A stretch of DNA of 64,000 bases from Coriobacteriaceae bacterium. GTDB lineage: Bacteria; Actinomycetota; Coriobacteriia; Coriobacteriales; Coriobacteriaceae. Positions 9,237 through 18,927 of the stretch are shown here, piece by piece; within the stretch, counting starts at the first letter, position 1, and each line of letters starts with the position of its first letter. The stretch covers positions 1 through 64,000 of the forward strand of contig CABJEP010000015.1 of the NCBI GenBank assembly GCA_902364645.1, written 5' to 3'. The notes under the pieces were generated by a model, which saw only the letters and a program-made list of their open reading frames with translations, had not been told where the DNA came from and did not search any database. The translations under genes were made by a program, and so were the position numbers.

Positions 9237-10516
9237 TACTGCTTTGCGGCACGATCCAGATGCCGACGTCCAAACAGCAGCAGCGCCGCGGGAACCGCCG
9301 TCACGACCATGCCCGCTCCCACGAGTGTCCGTTGTACGCCAAATGTTGCCGCCAGCCACGGGGCAATCGCCAGAGGGGCCACGCCGGCGAACATATTGCC
9401 AAAGCCCATGACCGAGTTCACACGGCCAAGCTGCTCGAGCGGTGCCGTCGTCTGCACAATGGTGTTGTGGAGCGGGTTGACGATGCCCCAAGCTATGCCC
9501 AGGGCGACCTGACCGACGAGGGCCACACCCACGTACGGCGTCCCCACATAGAGCAGGCTTCCCAGGCCCACGGACATAAGTGCCACGAGCAGCGTTTTAA
9601 GGTTGACCAGGTGCGGCGGCAAGCGGAGCGCGAGCACGGCACCCAGCACCGCGCCGACACCGCAGGCAGACGAGAGCCAGCCCATCCACTCAACGCCGAC
9701 GTGCAGGACATCGCGGTAGAAGAACGACTCCAGCGGATCGAAGGCTCCGTAGCCAAAGTTCGAAAGAAAAATGATGCAGAACAGCAGGGCGAGGACGCTG
9801 TTGGTGAAGACTGTCTTGATGCTGGCTGCGAAGGTGGCGCGGGCGGACGTGCTGGGGTTGGAGCTTTGTCCCGCACGCTCCCCTTCCTCTGCCGAATCGG
9901 CATCCGCATGCCCGGCGACATGGCTGGTCTGCGGCCTAAAGCCCCAACCGACAACGAACGCCAGCACGGTAAAGAGCATCATGAGCACGAACACCGCGCG
10001 CGACGATGCAGCCGCCGCGACAAAGCCGCCCAGCGTGGGGCCAACGATGATACTCACGTTTGAAAACATGGCGATGGCGGAGTTGATGTCTTTGAGCTCG
10101 ACAGGATCGTCGGTGAGGTAGGCCGGATAGGACGTGGCGATGGGCTGGGCAAATCCCATCACAAAGCCCAGGAACACCGCGCCGAGTAGGACGACGCCGG
10201 TCGCGCTACCAAAGGCGATGATTGCCGTGCCAGTTGCGAGAGCGCCGACGATGCTCAGCAAGAAATGGCGGCGCGGACCCCATGCGTCGAGCGCAGCGCC
10301 ACCCGCAAAGGAACCCAGGATCACGAAAACGTTCATGAACAGGACGGCCAGCGACGTCGCGACGACCGAGGCATCGTCCGCATAGGTAAGCGTTCCGATG
10401 ATGCCGATAAAATAACTGGTCTGAAACCCGGTGTAGATGAGGAAGCGCATTGCCACCAGGCGTTTAGCCTGCACGGACAGCGATGATTGAGGCTTTGAGA
10501 AAAGAGATGCGAGCAT
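9236..10516 (-). CDS. MFS transporter, probable exporter
   Basis: Encodes 426 residues with about twelve hydrophobic segments, the size and pattern of the major facilitator superfamily. Segments such as GFVMGFAQPIATSYPAYL (helix 4-5) and the central charged loop (about 200-230) split it into two six-helix halves, as in drug and metabolite exporters. The start ATG is the one with AAGGAG five bases upstream; thirteen codons of in-frame sequence before it lack such a site. The short C-terminal tail (FGRRHLDRAAKQ) ends inside a family B repeat. No partner gene is adjacent, so substrate and direction are unknown. Confidence 0.82.
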   Translation of the reverse strand: MLASLFSKPQSSLSVQAKRLVAMRFLIYTGFQTSYFIGIIGTLTYADDASVVATSLAVLFMNVFVILGSFAGGAALDAWGPRRHFLLSIVGALATGTAIIAFGSATGVVLLGAVFLGFVMGFAQPIATSYPAYLTDDPVELKDINSAIAMFSNVSIIVGPTLGGFVAAAASSRAVFVLMMLFTVLAFVVGWGFRPQTSHVAGHADADSAEEGERAGQSSNPSTSARATFAASIKTVFTNSVLALLFCIIFLSNFGYGAFDPLESFFYRDVLHVGVEWMGWLSSACGVGAVLGAVLALRLPPHLVNLKTLLVALMSVGLGSLLYVGTPYVGVALVGQVALGIAWGIVNPLHNTIVQTTAPLEQLGRVNSVMGFGNMFAGVAPLAIAPWLAATFGVQRTLVGAGMVVTAVPAALLLFGRRHLDRAAKQ

Positions 10517-10685
10517 GGAGACTCCTTGTTTCATACGAATACGGGCGGTGGGCATTCGCCACCGTCTGTCAAATCAATCTATCCGCATGAAACATTAAGG
10601 ACACATCAGGACCCTTCTCTCCGTTTTTCGCCCGTCATGAACTACTTGGTAGATTGTAAGGCATGTCCCACACATCTACCAAAGC

Positions 10686-10725
10686 AAAAACCACCACAAA
10701 GGTGCCTGGCCCCTTTGTGGTGGTT
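10686..10725. repeat. Palindromic repeat family A, copy 3
   Basis: Intact arms AAAAACCACCACAAAGG and CCTTTGTGGTGGTT lie 28 bp beyond the stop codon of the 6-phospho-beta-glucosidase gene. The position suggests it doubles as a transcript-end hairpin. Confidence 0.9.
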
Positions 10726-10752
10726 GCGACGTTTACGCTGGTTGAGACTTGG

Positions 10753-12458
<1,706 letters not shown>

Positions 12459-12548
12459 GAGGCATGTTGCGGGACGCGCACGGACCGACCCATCGAAACT
12501 ATGCCGGCTTAAGATATGCGGACGGAGCTGACGGAGACGACGTTTGCC

Positions 12549-12591
12549 CAGATAAAACCGACCAAAATAAACCTGTCCCTTATTGGCAGGT
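12549..12591. repeat. Dispersed repeat family D, copy 1
   Basis: A 43-bp segment (CAGATAAAACCGACC...CTTATTGGCAGGT) that recurs inverted at 37503-37545 with two mismatches by hand alignment. It directly abuts family C copy 2. Confidence 0.85.
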
Positions 12592-12593
12592 TC

Positions 12594-12745
12594 AAAACCA
12601 TGCCGGTTTACGGGGCAGAACCAGTGCCCCTTGAGCATGCCAGAAACGGCAAGGACAAAACCGCAGGTAGGAGGCTTGTCAGTTTACGGAAAAACGGGGT
12701 ATGGTCAGCACTCACCGTTTCAGCCCCGTAATCCGGCATGGTTTT
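12594..12745. repeat. Large palindromic element family C, copy 2
   Basis: A 152-bp element with 23-bp arms (12594-12616 and 12723-12745; AAAACCATGCCGG...) matching at 22 of 23 positions. The arms are unrelated to those of copy 1, yet the interior core (AAAACCGCAGGTAGGAGGC at 12657) is shared. Confidence 0.88.
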
Positions 12746-12792
12746 GATTTTGGGCAGTCGCTCGGACGAGCGCATGGCATCTAGCCCCTTTG

Positions 12793-12826
12793 AAAAAAAA
12801 CCGGCGGGGCGCTCCCCCCCCGCCGG
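12793..12826 (-). terminator. Terminator of bglP
   Basis: A 9-bp perfect G+C stem (CCGGCGGGG, 12801-12809, with 12818-12826) is followed by eight T residues on the minus strand, 28 bp past the bglP stop codon. Confidence 0.93.
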
Positions 12827-12853
12827 CTTGGTACCGAGTCTTTGTCGTTTGGG

Positions 12854-14293
12854 CTACTTGGCAGCCTCGGGCTTGTAGGTGGCAAACTCGATCGCAAAGC
12901 CCACGGCGGCACCCACGAAAGAGGCAACGATAGCCCAGATCATGTGGTTGATGCCGTTAACACCGGAGGGGTCGATGAAGGACAGCCAGTTGAAGACGCC
13001 CAGACCACCGGACATGTACACCACGGCGCCGGAGAGACCAATGATGAGGCCGCCCACAGCAGAACCGATGCTGGCGTTGATGAAGGCCTTCTTATCGGGC
13101 AGGGCGACACCGTAGATAGCGGGCTCGGTGACACCAAAGAAGAAGGCGGAGATCATGGCCGGCAGCGCGATACCGCGGAACTTCTCGTCCTTGTTCTTGA
13201 GATACATGGCGAAGAGCACGGCGCCCAGCGAGAAGGAGTGGGCGATAACGGAGCCCAGGATGTAGTCGTGGCCCAGAGTGGACAGGTTGACCAGCGCGAT
13301 GGGCACGAGCGACCAGTGGAAGCCAAAGATGACCAGGCACATCCAGAAGGCACCGACGAGGGTGCAGCCCAGGAGGGAGCCGATCATGGGCAGGCCAAAC
13401 AGCAGCGCGAAGAACTCACCAAGCAGGTTGGTGATGAGCGTGGCGATGGGGCCAATGACCAGATAGCCAAGGGCGACGGTAACGGTGACGACGATCAGCG
13501 GGGTGAAGAACATCTTCATAGAAGCGGGCATCCACTTCTTAACCCAGTGCTCGAGGGTGGAGCCAAACCAGACCATGAGCAGGATGGGGATAACGGAGCT
13601 GGTGTAACCCGAGGCAGGCATGATGAGCGGCAGGCCCAGGAACGTGGTGTACCAAGAGAAGGTGCCAGCAAAGCCGAGCTCGACGGAGCCGACAACCTCG
13701 CCCGAGGTCAGGGCAACCATGGTGGGATACACCAGGGCAAAGGCGATGGCCATGCCGTTGAACTCGCTCATCTTGAACTTCTTGGCCGCGGTAAAGCCAA
13801 GCACCACGGGCAGGAAGTAGAACATGCCGTCAGCGACGGTGTAGAGCAGCGTGTAGGCGCCGTCGTTGGCAAAGCTCGGGACCAGGAAGGTAGCGAGCGC
13901 CAGCAGGCCCTTCATGATACCGGCAGCGGCGAAGGTGCCGAGCATGGGGGCGAAGATGCCCGAGATGAGGTCGATGATCACATCGGTAACGCCCTTGGGA
14001 GCGGCATCGTCGTCATCGGCGTCGACGGCGCCGCCGTCGCTAAAACCGCCGGCCTTGAGAACGGCGTCGTAGACGTCCTCGACGATGTTGCCCACAACAA
14101 CCTGGTACTGGCCGTTGGCGTGCATGACCTTGATGACGTTGGGCAGCTCGGAGATTGCCTCGTCATTGGCCTTCGACTCGTCCTTGAGCTTAAAACGAAC
14201 ACGGGTAATGCAGTGTGCGACGCATTTGACGTTGGACTTGCCGCCAACCAGCTCTACGATCTGGGCAGCAAGATCGTCGTATTTACCTGCCAT
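12854..14293 (-). CDS. bglP: PTS beta-glucoside transporter subunit EIIBC
   Basis: Encodes 479 residues and imports and phosphorylates beta-glucosides. The EIIB domain (about 1-85) carries the phosphorylated cysteine in KCVAHCITRVRF. The EIIC domain (about 110-470) has about ten membrane segments. A fused EIIA domain, common in this family, is absent: the protein ends FATYKPEAAK, so a separate EIIA must serve it. The start is the ATG behind GAGAGG; seven in-frame codons before it were not used. It lies between bglG and bglA on the same strand, and a candidate antiterminator site lies just upstream. Confidence 0.92.
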   Translation of the reverse strand: MAGKYDDLAAQIVELVGGKSNVKCVAHCITRVRFKLKDESKANDEAISELPNVIKVMHANGQYQVVVGNIVEDVYDAVLKAGGFSDGGAVDADDDDAAPKGVTDVIIDLISGIFAPMLGTFAAAGIMKGLLALATFLVPSFANDGAYTLLYTVADGMFYFLPVVLGFTAAKKFKMSEFNGMAIAFALVYPTMVALTSGEVVGSVELGFAGTFSWYTTFLGLPLIMPASGYTSSVIPILLMVWFGSTLEHWVKKWMPASMKMFFTPLIVVTVTVALGYLVIGPIATLITNLLGEFFALLFGLPMIGSLLGCTLVGAFWMCLVIFGFHWSLVPIALVNLSTLGHDYILGSVIAHSFSLGAVLFAMYLKNKDEKFRGIALPAMISAFFFGVTEPAIYGVALPDKKAFINASIGSAVGGLIIGLSGAVVYMSGGLGVFNWLSFIDPSGVNGINHMIWAIVASFVGAAVGFAIEFATYKPEAAK

Positions 14294-14334
14294 GATCTGT
14301 CCTCTCTTTTCCAAATTTCGACAAAAATATCCCC

Positions 14335-14370
14335 TACCGCGAGCCGGTACCTTGCCCGCAGTTAGAAACC
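14335..14370 (-). promoter_or_regulatory. Candidate antiterminator (RAT) site and overlapping terminator before bglP
   Basis: On the minus strand GGTTTCTAACTGCGGGCAAG (14351-14370) resembles the RNA antiterminator consensus bound by BglG/LicT proteins. Its 3-prime end overlaps a small stem (TACCG with CGGTA, 14335-14349) followed by a T run. This is the arrangement expected for control by the upstream BglG protein. It was matched by eye. Confidence 0.5.
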
Positions 14371-14411
14371 AAAAAGAATTGTTGCGATTGCCGCCGGGCT
14401 GGCGGCTTTAC

Positions 14412-15257
14412 TCACTCGGTCTGCGAAGCCGATCGCAGACGGTTGATATGCATCATCAGATACAAGAGCTCCTCGTCCGAGCAGCTCTGCTTGAACTCTT
14501 TCTCGAACACGCGGTTGATGGCGTACGCACACTGGTAGGCCTCGGGAAAATCGCGGGCGGCCTGCATAAACAGTGAGGAGTTCTCGGTCTGCGTGCAGCT
14601 GCCCTTAACAAGGCGGCGAACCAAAAAGCGCAGGTGCGCAAGAAAGCGAATGTAGCAGTACGAAGCCGTGTCGAGCGAGCAGCCGAGCTGCTTTTCCACG
14701 GAATGGGTTACCTCGTCAAGCACGCGGGTGCTCTTCATGATGAAGTCCATGTCCTTGGCGCGGCCCATGCCGTCGACCTCGGCGTTAACGATGTGGAGCG
14801 CGATGCTCGTGGCCTCGTTCTGACCCAGCTTGGCGCCGGTGTGCTTTTGCACGATGGCGAGCGCGGCCTGACCGATTTCGAGCTCACGCGGGTAGATGAA
14901 AGCCACCTCATGCTCGAGCGGGTTGGGAGCGCTGATCTGGTCGTCGTCGCGCTGAACGGCAAACTGCAGGTGATCTGCCAGGATAAAGGGCAGGCCACCG
15001 GACAGCTTGCAACCAAGCTGCTGGGATGCGAAGCAGGCAATGTCGCTTGCCGCGAGCAGAACGTCGTCGGGAAGTGTGCCGACCATATCCTGCAGGCTCT
15101 CGGGAACGTTATAGAATTTGCGCTGGATGAGCGACTCATCGACAAGCTCGTAGGGCATCTCGTGAAAACCGATGCCCTTGCCAAAGACAACAACCTCTCG
15201 GCCGTCATCGCTGGCGGCGAGAGCAACGTTATTGTTGATCTTCTTTAAAATGAGCAT
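14412..15257 (-). CDS. BglG/LicT family transcription antiterminator
   Basis: Encodes 281 residues: a short RNA-binding CAT domain (about 1-55; KKINNNVALA, GREVVVFGKGIGF) and two PTS regulation domains (about 65-170 and 170-281) with the conserved histidines in ALHIVNAEVD and LMMHINR. The protein binds an RNA hairpin in its own leader and in those of its targets when its PTS substrate is present, so transcription passes an early terminator. It is first in the beta-glucoside unit. The start codon lies directly behind a leader hairpin that looks like its own target, so autoregulation is likely. Confidence 0.92.
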   Translation of the reverse strand: MLILKKINNNVALAASDDGREVVVFGKGIGFHEMPYELVDESLIQRKFYNVPESLQDMVGTLPDDVLLAASDIACFASQQLGCKLSGGLPFILADHLQFAVQRDDDQISAPNPLEHEVAFIYPRELEIGQAALAIVQKHTGAKLGQNEATSIALHIVNAEVDGMGRAKDMDFIMKSTRVLDEVTHSVEKQLGCSLDTASYCYIRFLAHLRFLVRRLVKGSCTQTENSSLFMQAARDFPEAYQCAYAINRVFEKEFKQSCSDEELLYLMMHINRLRSASQTE

Positions 15258-15258
15258 G

Positions 15259-15351
15259 AAAAAACTCCTCGGACATCGGCGCTAGACGACGGGGCGATAT
15301 TCCTCGTCTTCTATTATGCGCAAGTGATGCCTCCCGAGGAGTAACAAACTT
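15259..15351 (-). promoter_or_regulatory. RAT antiterminator and mutually exclusive terminator in the bglG leader
   Basis: On the minus strand GTTTGTTACTCC...GGAGGCATCAC (15322-15351) matches the BglG/LicT antiterminator consensus closely. The segment ACTCCTCGG inside it (15334-15342) is complementary to CCGAGGAGT (15264-15272), which six T residues follow: a terminator that cannot form while the antiterminator is held. The same 3-prime arm contains the bglG ribosome binding site (GAGGAG), so folding would also block translation. Confidence 0.72.
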
Positions 15352-15447
15352 GTGAGCACGTGGGCGATTGTAGGATGAAACTTGCATGCAGCGTAAGCCC
15401 CATTGGTGCGAAAGTCCGCTGAACGGTAGGAAATCGCCTGTAAACGG

Positions 15448-15490
15448 CAAAACCACCACAAAGGTGCCTGGCCCCTTTGTGGTGGTTTTG
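15448..15490. repeat. Palindromic repeat family A, copy 4
   Basis: The best-preserved copy: CAAAACCACCACAAAGG pairs with CCTTTGTGGTGGTTTTG around GTGCCTGGC. It sits 15 bp past the stop codon of the histidine phosphatase gene. Confidence 0.92.
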
Positions 15491-15505
15491 GCTGATGCCC
15501 CGATG

Positions 15506-16090
15506 TTACTCGCGCGGGGTGCCGTAGGGGTTGTACAAATCTGCAAGAGCAAATGTGCCGGTAGTAGCATCAAAGTCGAGTTCGAGCACACAGCAGTTGC
15601 CAATGCGGTGCTTCATCTTGAGCGGCTCCACGCCCACGCCGCGCATGACCTGAGCCGCTGCGGCGCCATGGCTCACGCACAACACTCTCTCATGTCCAGG
15701 GCGCTGCATGAACTCGGTGATGGTCGCCATCATACGCTCGCGAAACTCGACTTCGCCCTCGCCGTCATACTGCTTGTAAAAATCGCCGTACGGCAGGCGC
15801 GGATTCAAATCCTCGCTCGCGCCCTCAAATTTGCCAAAGTTCCACTCCTTAAGGCCCTTGACGCGCTCGTAAGGCTGACCGGGGAACGCAAGCTCAAGCG
15901 TGTCGCACGCACGCTCGGACGTCGAACTGTACGCATGGTCAAACGTAAGGCCACGCCCTCGCAGGGTCGCACCGACAGTTTTAGCCTGCTCGATTCCCAG
16001 CTCGGTGAGCGGCGAGTCACACCAGCCCTGCTTGCGACGAAGCAAGTTAAAGAGCGTTTGACCGTGACGCATAAAGTACAGTTTTGACAT
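15506..16090 (-). CDS. Histidine phosphatase family protein (phosphoglycerate-mutase-like)
   Basis: Encodes 194 residues. The phospho-accepting histidine lies in FMRHGQT (about 8-14) and the second catalytic histidine in CVSHGAAA, with the conserved arginine in SSTSERACDT. The size and the lack of inserts point to a broad-specificity phosphatase rather than glycolytic mutase. The start ATG has GGAGG four bases upstream. It stands alone between repeats, so its substrate cannot be inferred. Confidence 0.88.
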   Translation of the reverse strand: MSKLYFMRHGQTLFNLLRRKQGWCDSPLTELGIEQAKTVGATLRGRGLTFDHAYSSTSERACDTLELAFPGQPYERVKGLKEWNFGKFEGASEDLNPRLPYGDFYKQYDGEGEVEFRERMMATITEFMQRPGHERVLCVSHGAAAAQVMRGVGVEPLKMKHRIGNCCVLELDFDATTGTFALADLYNPYGTPRE

Positions 16091-16162
16091 GAGGCCTCCG
16101 TGATCGCAATCGTTTGTCAGCGATTATGACACCTTGAGCTAACTTTAAGTCAAAGCTTTTTT

Positions 16163-16200
16163 GCAAAAACCACCACAAAGATGCCTGTCCCTTTTTGGCA
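16163..16200. repeat. Palindromic repeat family A, copy 5 (half copy)
   Basis: The left arm CAAAAACCACCACAAAG is intact, but the right half reads TGTCCCTTTTTGGCA, resembling part of family D. It looks like a decayed copy or a hybrid of the two families. Confidence 0.7.
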
Positions 16201-16219
16201 TGTTATGGCAGCGCAGCGA

Positions 16220-16319
16220 GCCGGTTCCAAGTGCCCCAGGTCGCCCCGAAAGAGGAGCGACGCGTACTTTGGTACGCGAGCGACGGCTTGAGGGGCGAGA
16301 TGGGGTGCTTGGGGCCGGC
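16220..16319. repeat. 100-bp imperfect hairpin behind moaC-mobB
   Basis: Arms 16220-16247 and 16292-16319 pair over 28 positions; four of the six non-Watson-Crick positions would be G-U pairs in RNA. An inner stem CGCGTAC with GTACGCG (16261-16278) caps it. It ends 14 bp before the moaC-mobB stop codon and probably forms the transcript end. Confidence 0.75.
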
Positions 16320-16332
16320 GCAGCGTCAAGCC

Positions 16333-17634
16333 TTAAAGGTGGTCTTGGATGAGGTCGCAGATGGCTCGGGCGTCGTTGATGTTGATGGCTCGGGTCGCAA
16401 AGCCGGCGTCGAAGGCCTGACGTGCCAGGGCCTCGTTGCAGGCAAGGGCCAGCGTGTGGCCGTCGACCAGGTCGAGTGAGCTCTTGCCGCGCAGACGGTC
16501 GACACCGGAGCGCGCGACCACGATGTTGTCGAAGCCCTCGGTCTTGTAGCCCTCGATGATCACCACATCGACATCGTTGTAGCGCGACAGCAGCTCGCGC
16601 GCGGGCATCTCGTCCTCCTCGCGCGTGTCGGCGTACTCCGCCCAGCGCGTGGCGCAGATGAGGCCCACGTGCTTGGATCCGGCCTGGTGATGGCGCCACG
16701 TATCCTTAGCGGGCACGTCGATATCAAAGCCATGATGCCCATGATGCTTGAGCGAACCCACGCGCAGGCCGCGGCGGGTGAGCTCGGCGATAACCTTCTC
16801 GACGAGCGTGGTCTTGCCCGAGTTCTGGTAGCCGATAAACGCGATCGCGGGGACGGCCGAGGCCGGAGCTGCGGGCGCGACGGTGACGGGTGCGCTCGCG
16901 GGTGTGGCACCGTCAGCGGCCACGGCCTCAACAGCAGCGGCCTGACGCTCGGCGCGATCCCACACGCCTGAGCGGCCGCCTTCCTTGTGCAACAGGCGCA
17001 CGTCGACGATCTCCATGCCGCGATCGACGGCCTTGCACATGTCGTAGATGGTCAGACACGCGGCACTCGCGCCGGTCAGGGCCTCCATCTCGATACCCGT
17101 CTTGCCCGTCACGCCTGCCGTGACCAGCACGTGAAAGCCAACTTGCCCGTCTGCGCGCGCCGGCGCCCAGCCCTCGGGCACGTCCTCGGCCGGCGTCCCC
17201 GCCGGAGCGATGGGCGCAATGTCGCACTTGCTCTTGGTAATGAGCAACGGATGGCACATGGGGATGATGTCGCTCGTGCGTTTGATGGCCATAATGCCCG
17301 CCACACGTGCGCAGGCAAGCACGTCGCCCTTTTTGGCGCGGTCCTGCAGCACCATGGCCTGCGTCTCGGGGTGCATGAGGATGGTGCCCTCGGCGATGGC
17401 GATGCGATGGGTCTCGGCCTTGTCGGACACGTCGACCATGCGCACCTCGCCCTTGGCGTCCACGTGCGTCAGCTCGTCGCGACGGGCGTCACGGGCGGAC
17501 TCGGCGACAGTGCTGGCGGACGGCTGCACGGACGCGTCGGCGCTGCCAGCATTCGCCGCAGCCGTGGCTTTGTGGGCAGACATCGCGGCCCTGCGAGCGG
17601 CCTTGGTGGCATCGGCGTACCTGCTCTTGGCCAT
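16333..17634 (-). CDS. Fused cyclic pyranopterin monophosphate synthase MoaC and MobB GTPase
   Basis: Encodes 433 residues for two steps of molybdenum cofactor synthesis. The N-terminal part (about 45-215) is MoaC: IIPMCHPLLITK, GKTGIEMEALTG and the DMCKAVD helix hold its active-site residues, and it turns the MoaA product into cPMP. An alanine-rich linker (about 215-255) leads to a MobB domain (about 255-433) with the P-loop FIGYQNSGKTTLV, which assists guanylylation of the cofactor. The start ATG is eight bases after GGAGG and four bases after the moaA stop, so the two are co-translated. The first 40 residues are an alanine-rich extension not needed by MoaC. moaA is directly upstream. Confidence 0.9.
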   Translation of the reverse strand: MAKSRYADATKAARRAAMSAHKATAAANAGSADASVQPSASTVAESARDARRDELTHVDAKGEVRMVDVSDKAETHRIAIAEGTILMHPETQAMVLQDRAKKGDVLACARVAGIMAIKRTSDIIPMCHPLLITKSKCDIAPIAPAGTPAEDVPEGWAPARADGQVGFHVLVTAGVTGKTGIEMEALTGASAACLTIYDMCKAVDRGMEIVDVRLLHKEGGRSGVWDRAERQAAAVEAVAADGATPASAPVTVAPAAPASAVPAIAFIGYQNSGKTTLVEKVIAELTRRGLRVGSLKHHGHHGFDIDVPAKDTWRHHQAGSKHVGLICATRWAEYADTREEDEMPARELLSRYNDVDVVIIEGYKTEGFDNIVVARSGVDRLRGKSSLDLVDGHTLALACNEALARQAFDAGFATRAININDARAICDLIQDHL

Positions 17635-17638
17635 ATGA

Positions 17639-18694
17639 TCATCCTCCGATTTGGGACATAAATCGTTGCGTGCCCTCAATTATCGCGTGTTCCTGCGGTT
17701 TGTGGGCGACGGCATCGCGCCAAATCGAAAGTACCTGCATATCATCACCACGGCGCAGGGCGTCGCGCACCGAATACTCGGCATCGCTGAACAGGCACGG
17801 GCGCACGTTGCCATCGGCCGTCAGGCGCAGACGGTTGCAGTTCGCGCAAAAATGGTTGGACATGGCGCTAATGAAACCAACCGTTCCCGCCGCGCCCGGA
17901 AAGTGCCAATAGCGCGCAGGGCCCGCGCCGGCAGGAGCGTCGTTGATGTTGAGCGGCTCGAGCTCACCCAGTCCCGCCGCGGCGGCCCCGGCATTGATGC
18001 GCGCCCGTAGCTCGTCGCTCGGCACGGTATCGCTCGCGTCCCACAACTCGGGATTGAGCGCGGGTGCATGCGGATCCACGGCACAATGCGAACTCGTGCG
18101 CTCGTCGCCGATGGGCATGTATTCGATAAAGCGCAGGTGGATGGGACGGTCGAGCGTGAGCCGCGCGAGGGCCGCCACATCTTGGTTGAGCCGGCGCACA
18201 ACAACGCAGTTGACCTTAACGGGCTCAAAGCCCCAAGCCAGTGCCGCGTCGATGCCAGCCATGGTCTGCTCGAGCCGACCCAGGCGCGTGATCTTTCCAA
18301 ACAGCGAGGGGTCGAGCGTGTCGAGCGAGATGTTGACGCGGTTAAGCCCCGCGTCTTTGAGCTGCGGCGCCAGCTTGGGCAGCAAGGCGCCGTTGGTGGT
18401 AAGCGAGATGTCCTCGATCTGCGGGATCGCGCGGATGTCGCGAATGAGCGGAATGATACGGCGGCTGACCAGCGGCTCGCCGCCCGTCAGGCGTACGCGG
18501 CGAATGCCCTCCCCCGCCACCAAGCGCACAAAGCGGGCGATTTCCTCGGCACTGAGCAGCTCGTCGTGCGCGCGGGGTGCCACGCCATCGGCCGGCATGC
18601 AGTAAATGCAGCGGAAATTGCACTTGTCGGTAACGGCAATGCGCAGGTAATTGATATCGCGACCAAAGCCGTCATGTTGCACGTGCCCGTCCAC
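17639..18694 (-). CDS. moaA: GTP 3',8-cyclase MoaA, radical SAM
   Basis: Encodes 351 residues for the first step of molybdenum cofactor synthesis, turning GTP into the cyclic dehydro-GTP intermediate. The radical SAM cluster motif is CNFRCIYC (about 26-33). The second cluster's cysteines lie in FCANCNRLRL and NVRPCLFS. The protein ends in Gly-Gly (MSQIGG), as active MoaA does. The start is GTG behind GGGGAGGG. It precedes moaC-mobB by four bases. No moaD, moaE or moeA is in the window, so other pathway genes are elsewhere. No molybdenum-cofactor riboswitch was recognised upstream. Confidence 0.95.
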   Translation of the reverse strand: MDGHVQHDGFGRDINYLRIAVTDKCNFRCIYCMPADGVAPRAHDELLSAEEIARFVRLVAGEGIRRVRLTGGEPLVSRRIIPLIRDIRAIPQIEDISLTTNGALLPKLAPQLKDAGLNRVNISLDTLDPSLFGKITRLGRLEQTMAGIDAALAWGFEPVKVNCVVVRRLNQDVAALARLTLDRPIHLRFIEYMPIGDERTSSHCAVDPHAPALNPELWDASDTVPSDELRARINAGAAAAGLGELEPLNINDAPAGAGPARYWHFPGAAGTVGFISAMSNHFCANCNRLRLTADGNVRPCLFSDAEYSVRDALRRGDDMQVLSIWRDAVAHKPQEHAIIEGTQRFMSQIGG

Positions 18695-18823
18695 GCAGCC
18701 CTCCCCTCACGCGGCGTTTTATTCTTCGGAAAACATAATACCCCACGGGAGAATCATGCCGACACCCGTACGACAGGACAGGTCACTTCAAGCAAAACGG
18801 ACTTTCCAAGCCCATCCTCAGCA

Positions 18824-18890
18824 CAGACCATCACAACATTCGATGCTTTTCCCGATTTTGGCGAAAAACGTCGAATGTTGTGATGGTCTG
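18824..18890. repeat. Palindromic repeat family B, copy 2
   Basis: Arms CAGACCATCACAACATTCGA and its complement flank an AT-rich centre. The first three bases differ from copies 1 and 3 (CAGACC for AAACC), and the opposite arm differs to match (GGTCTG). Confidence 0.92.
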
Positions 18891-18927
18891 CCTGCCCACG
18901 GCACCCCGTAGAAGGACCAAAACGCCC

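Noticed and set aside
18695..18823. Molybdenum cofactor riboswitch before moaA
   Set aside because: The leader is short and no matching multi-stem structure was visible.
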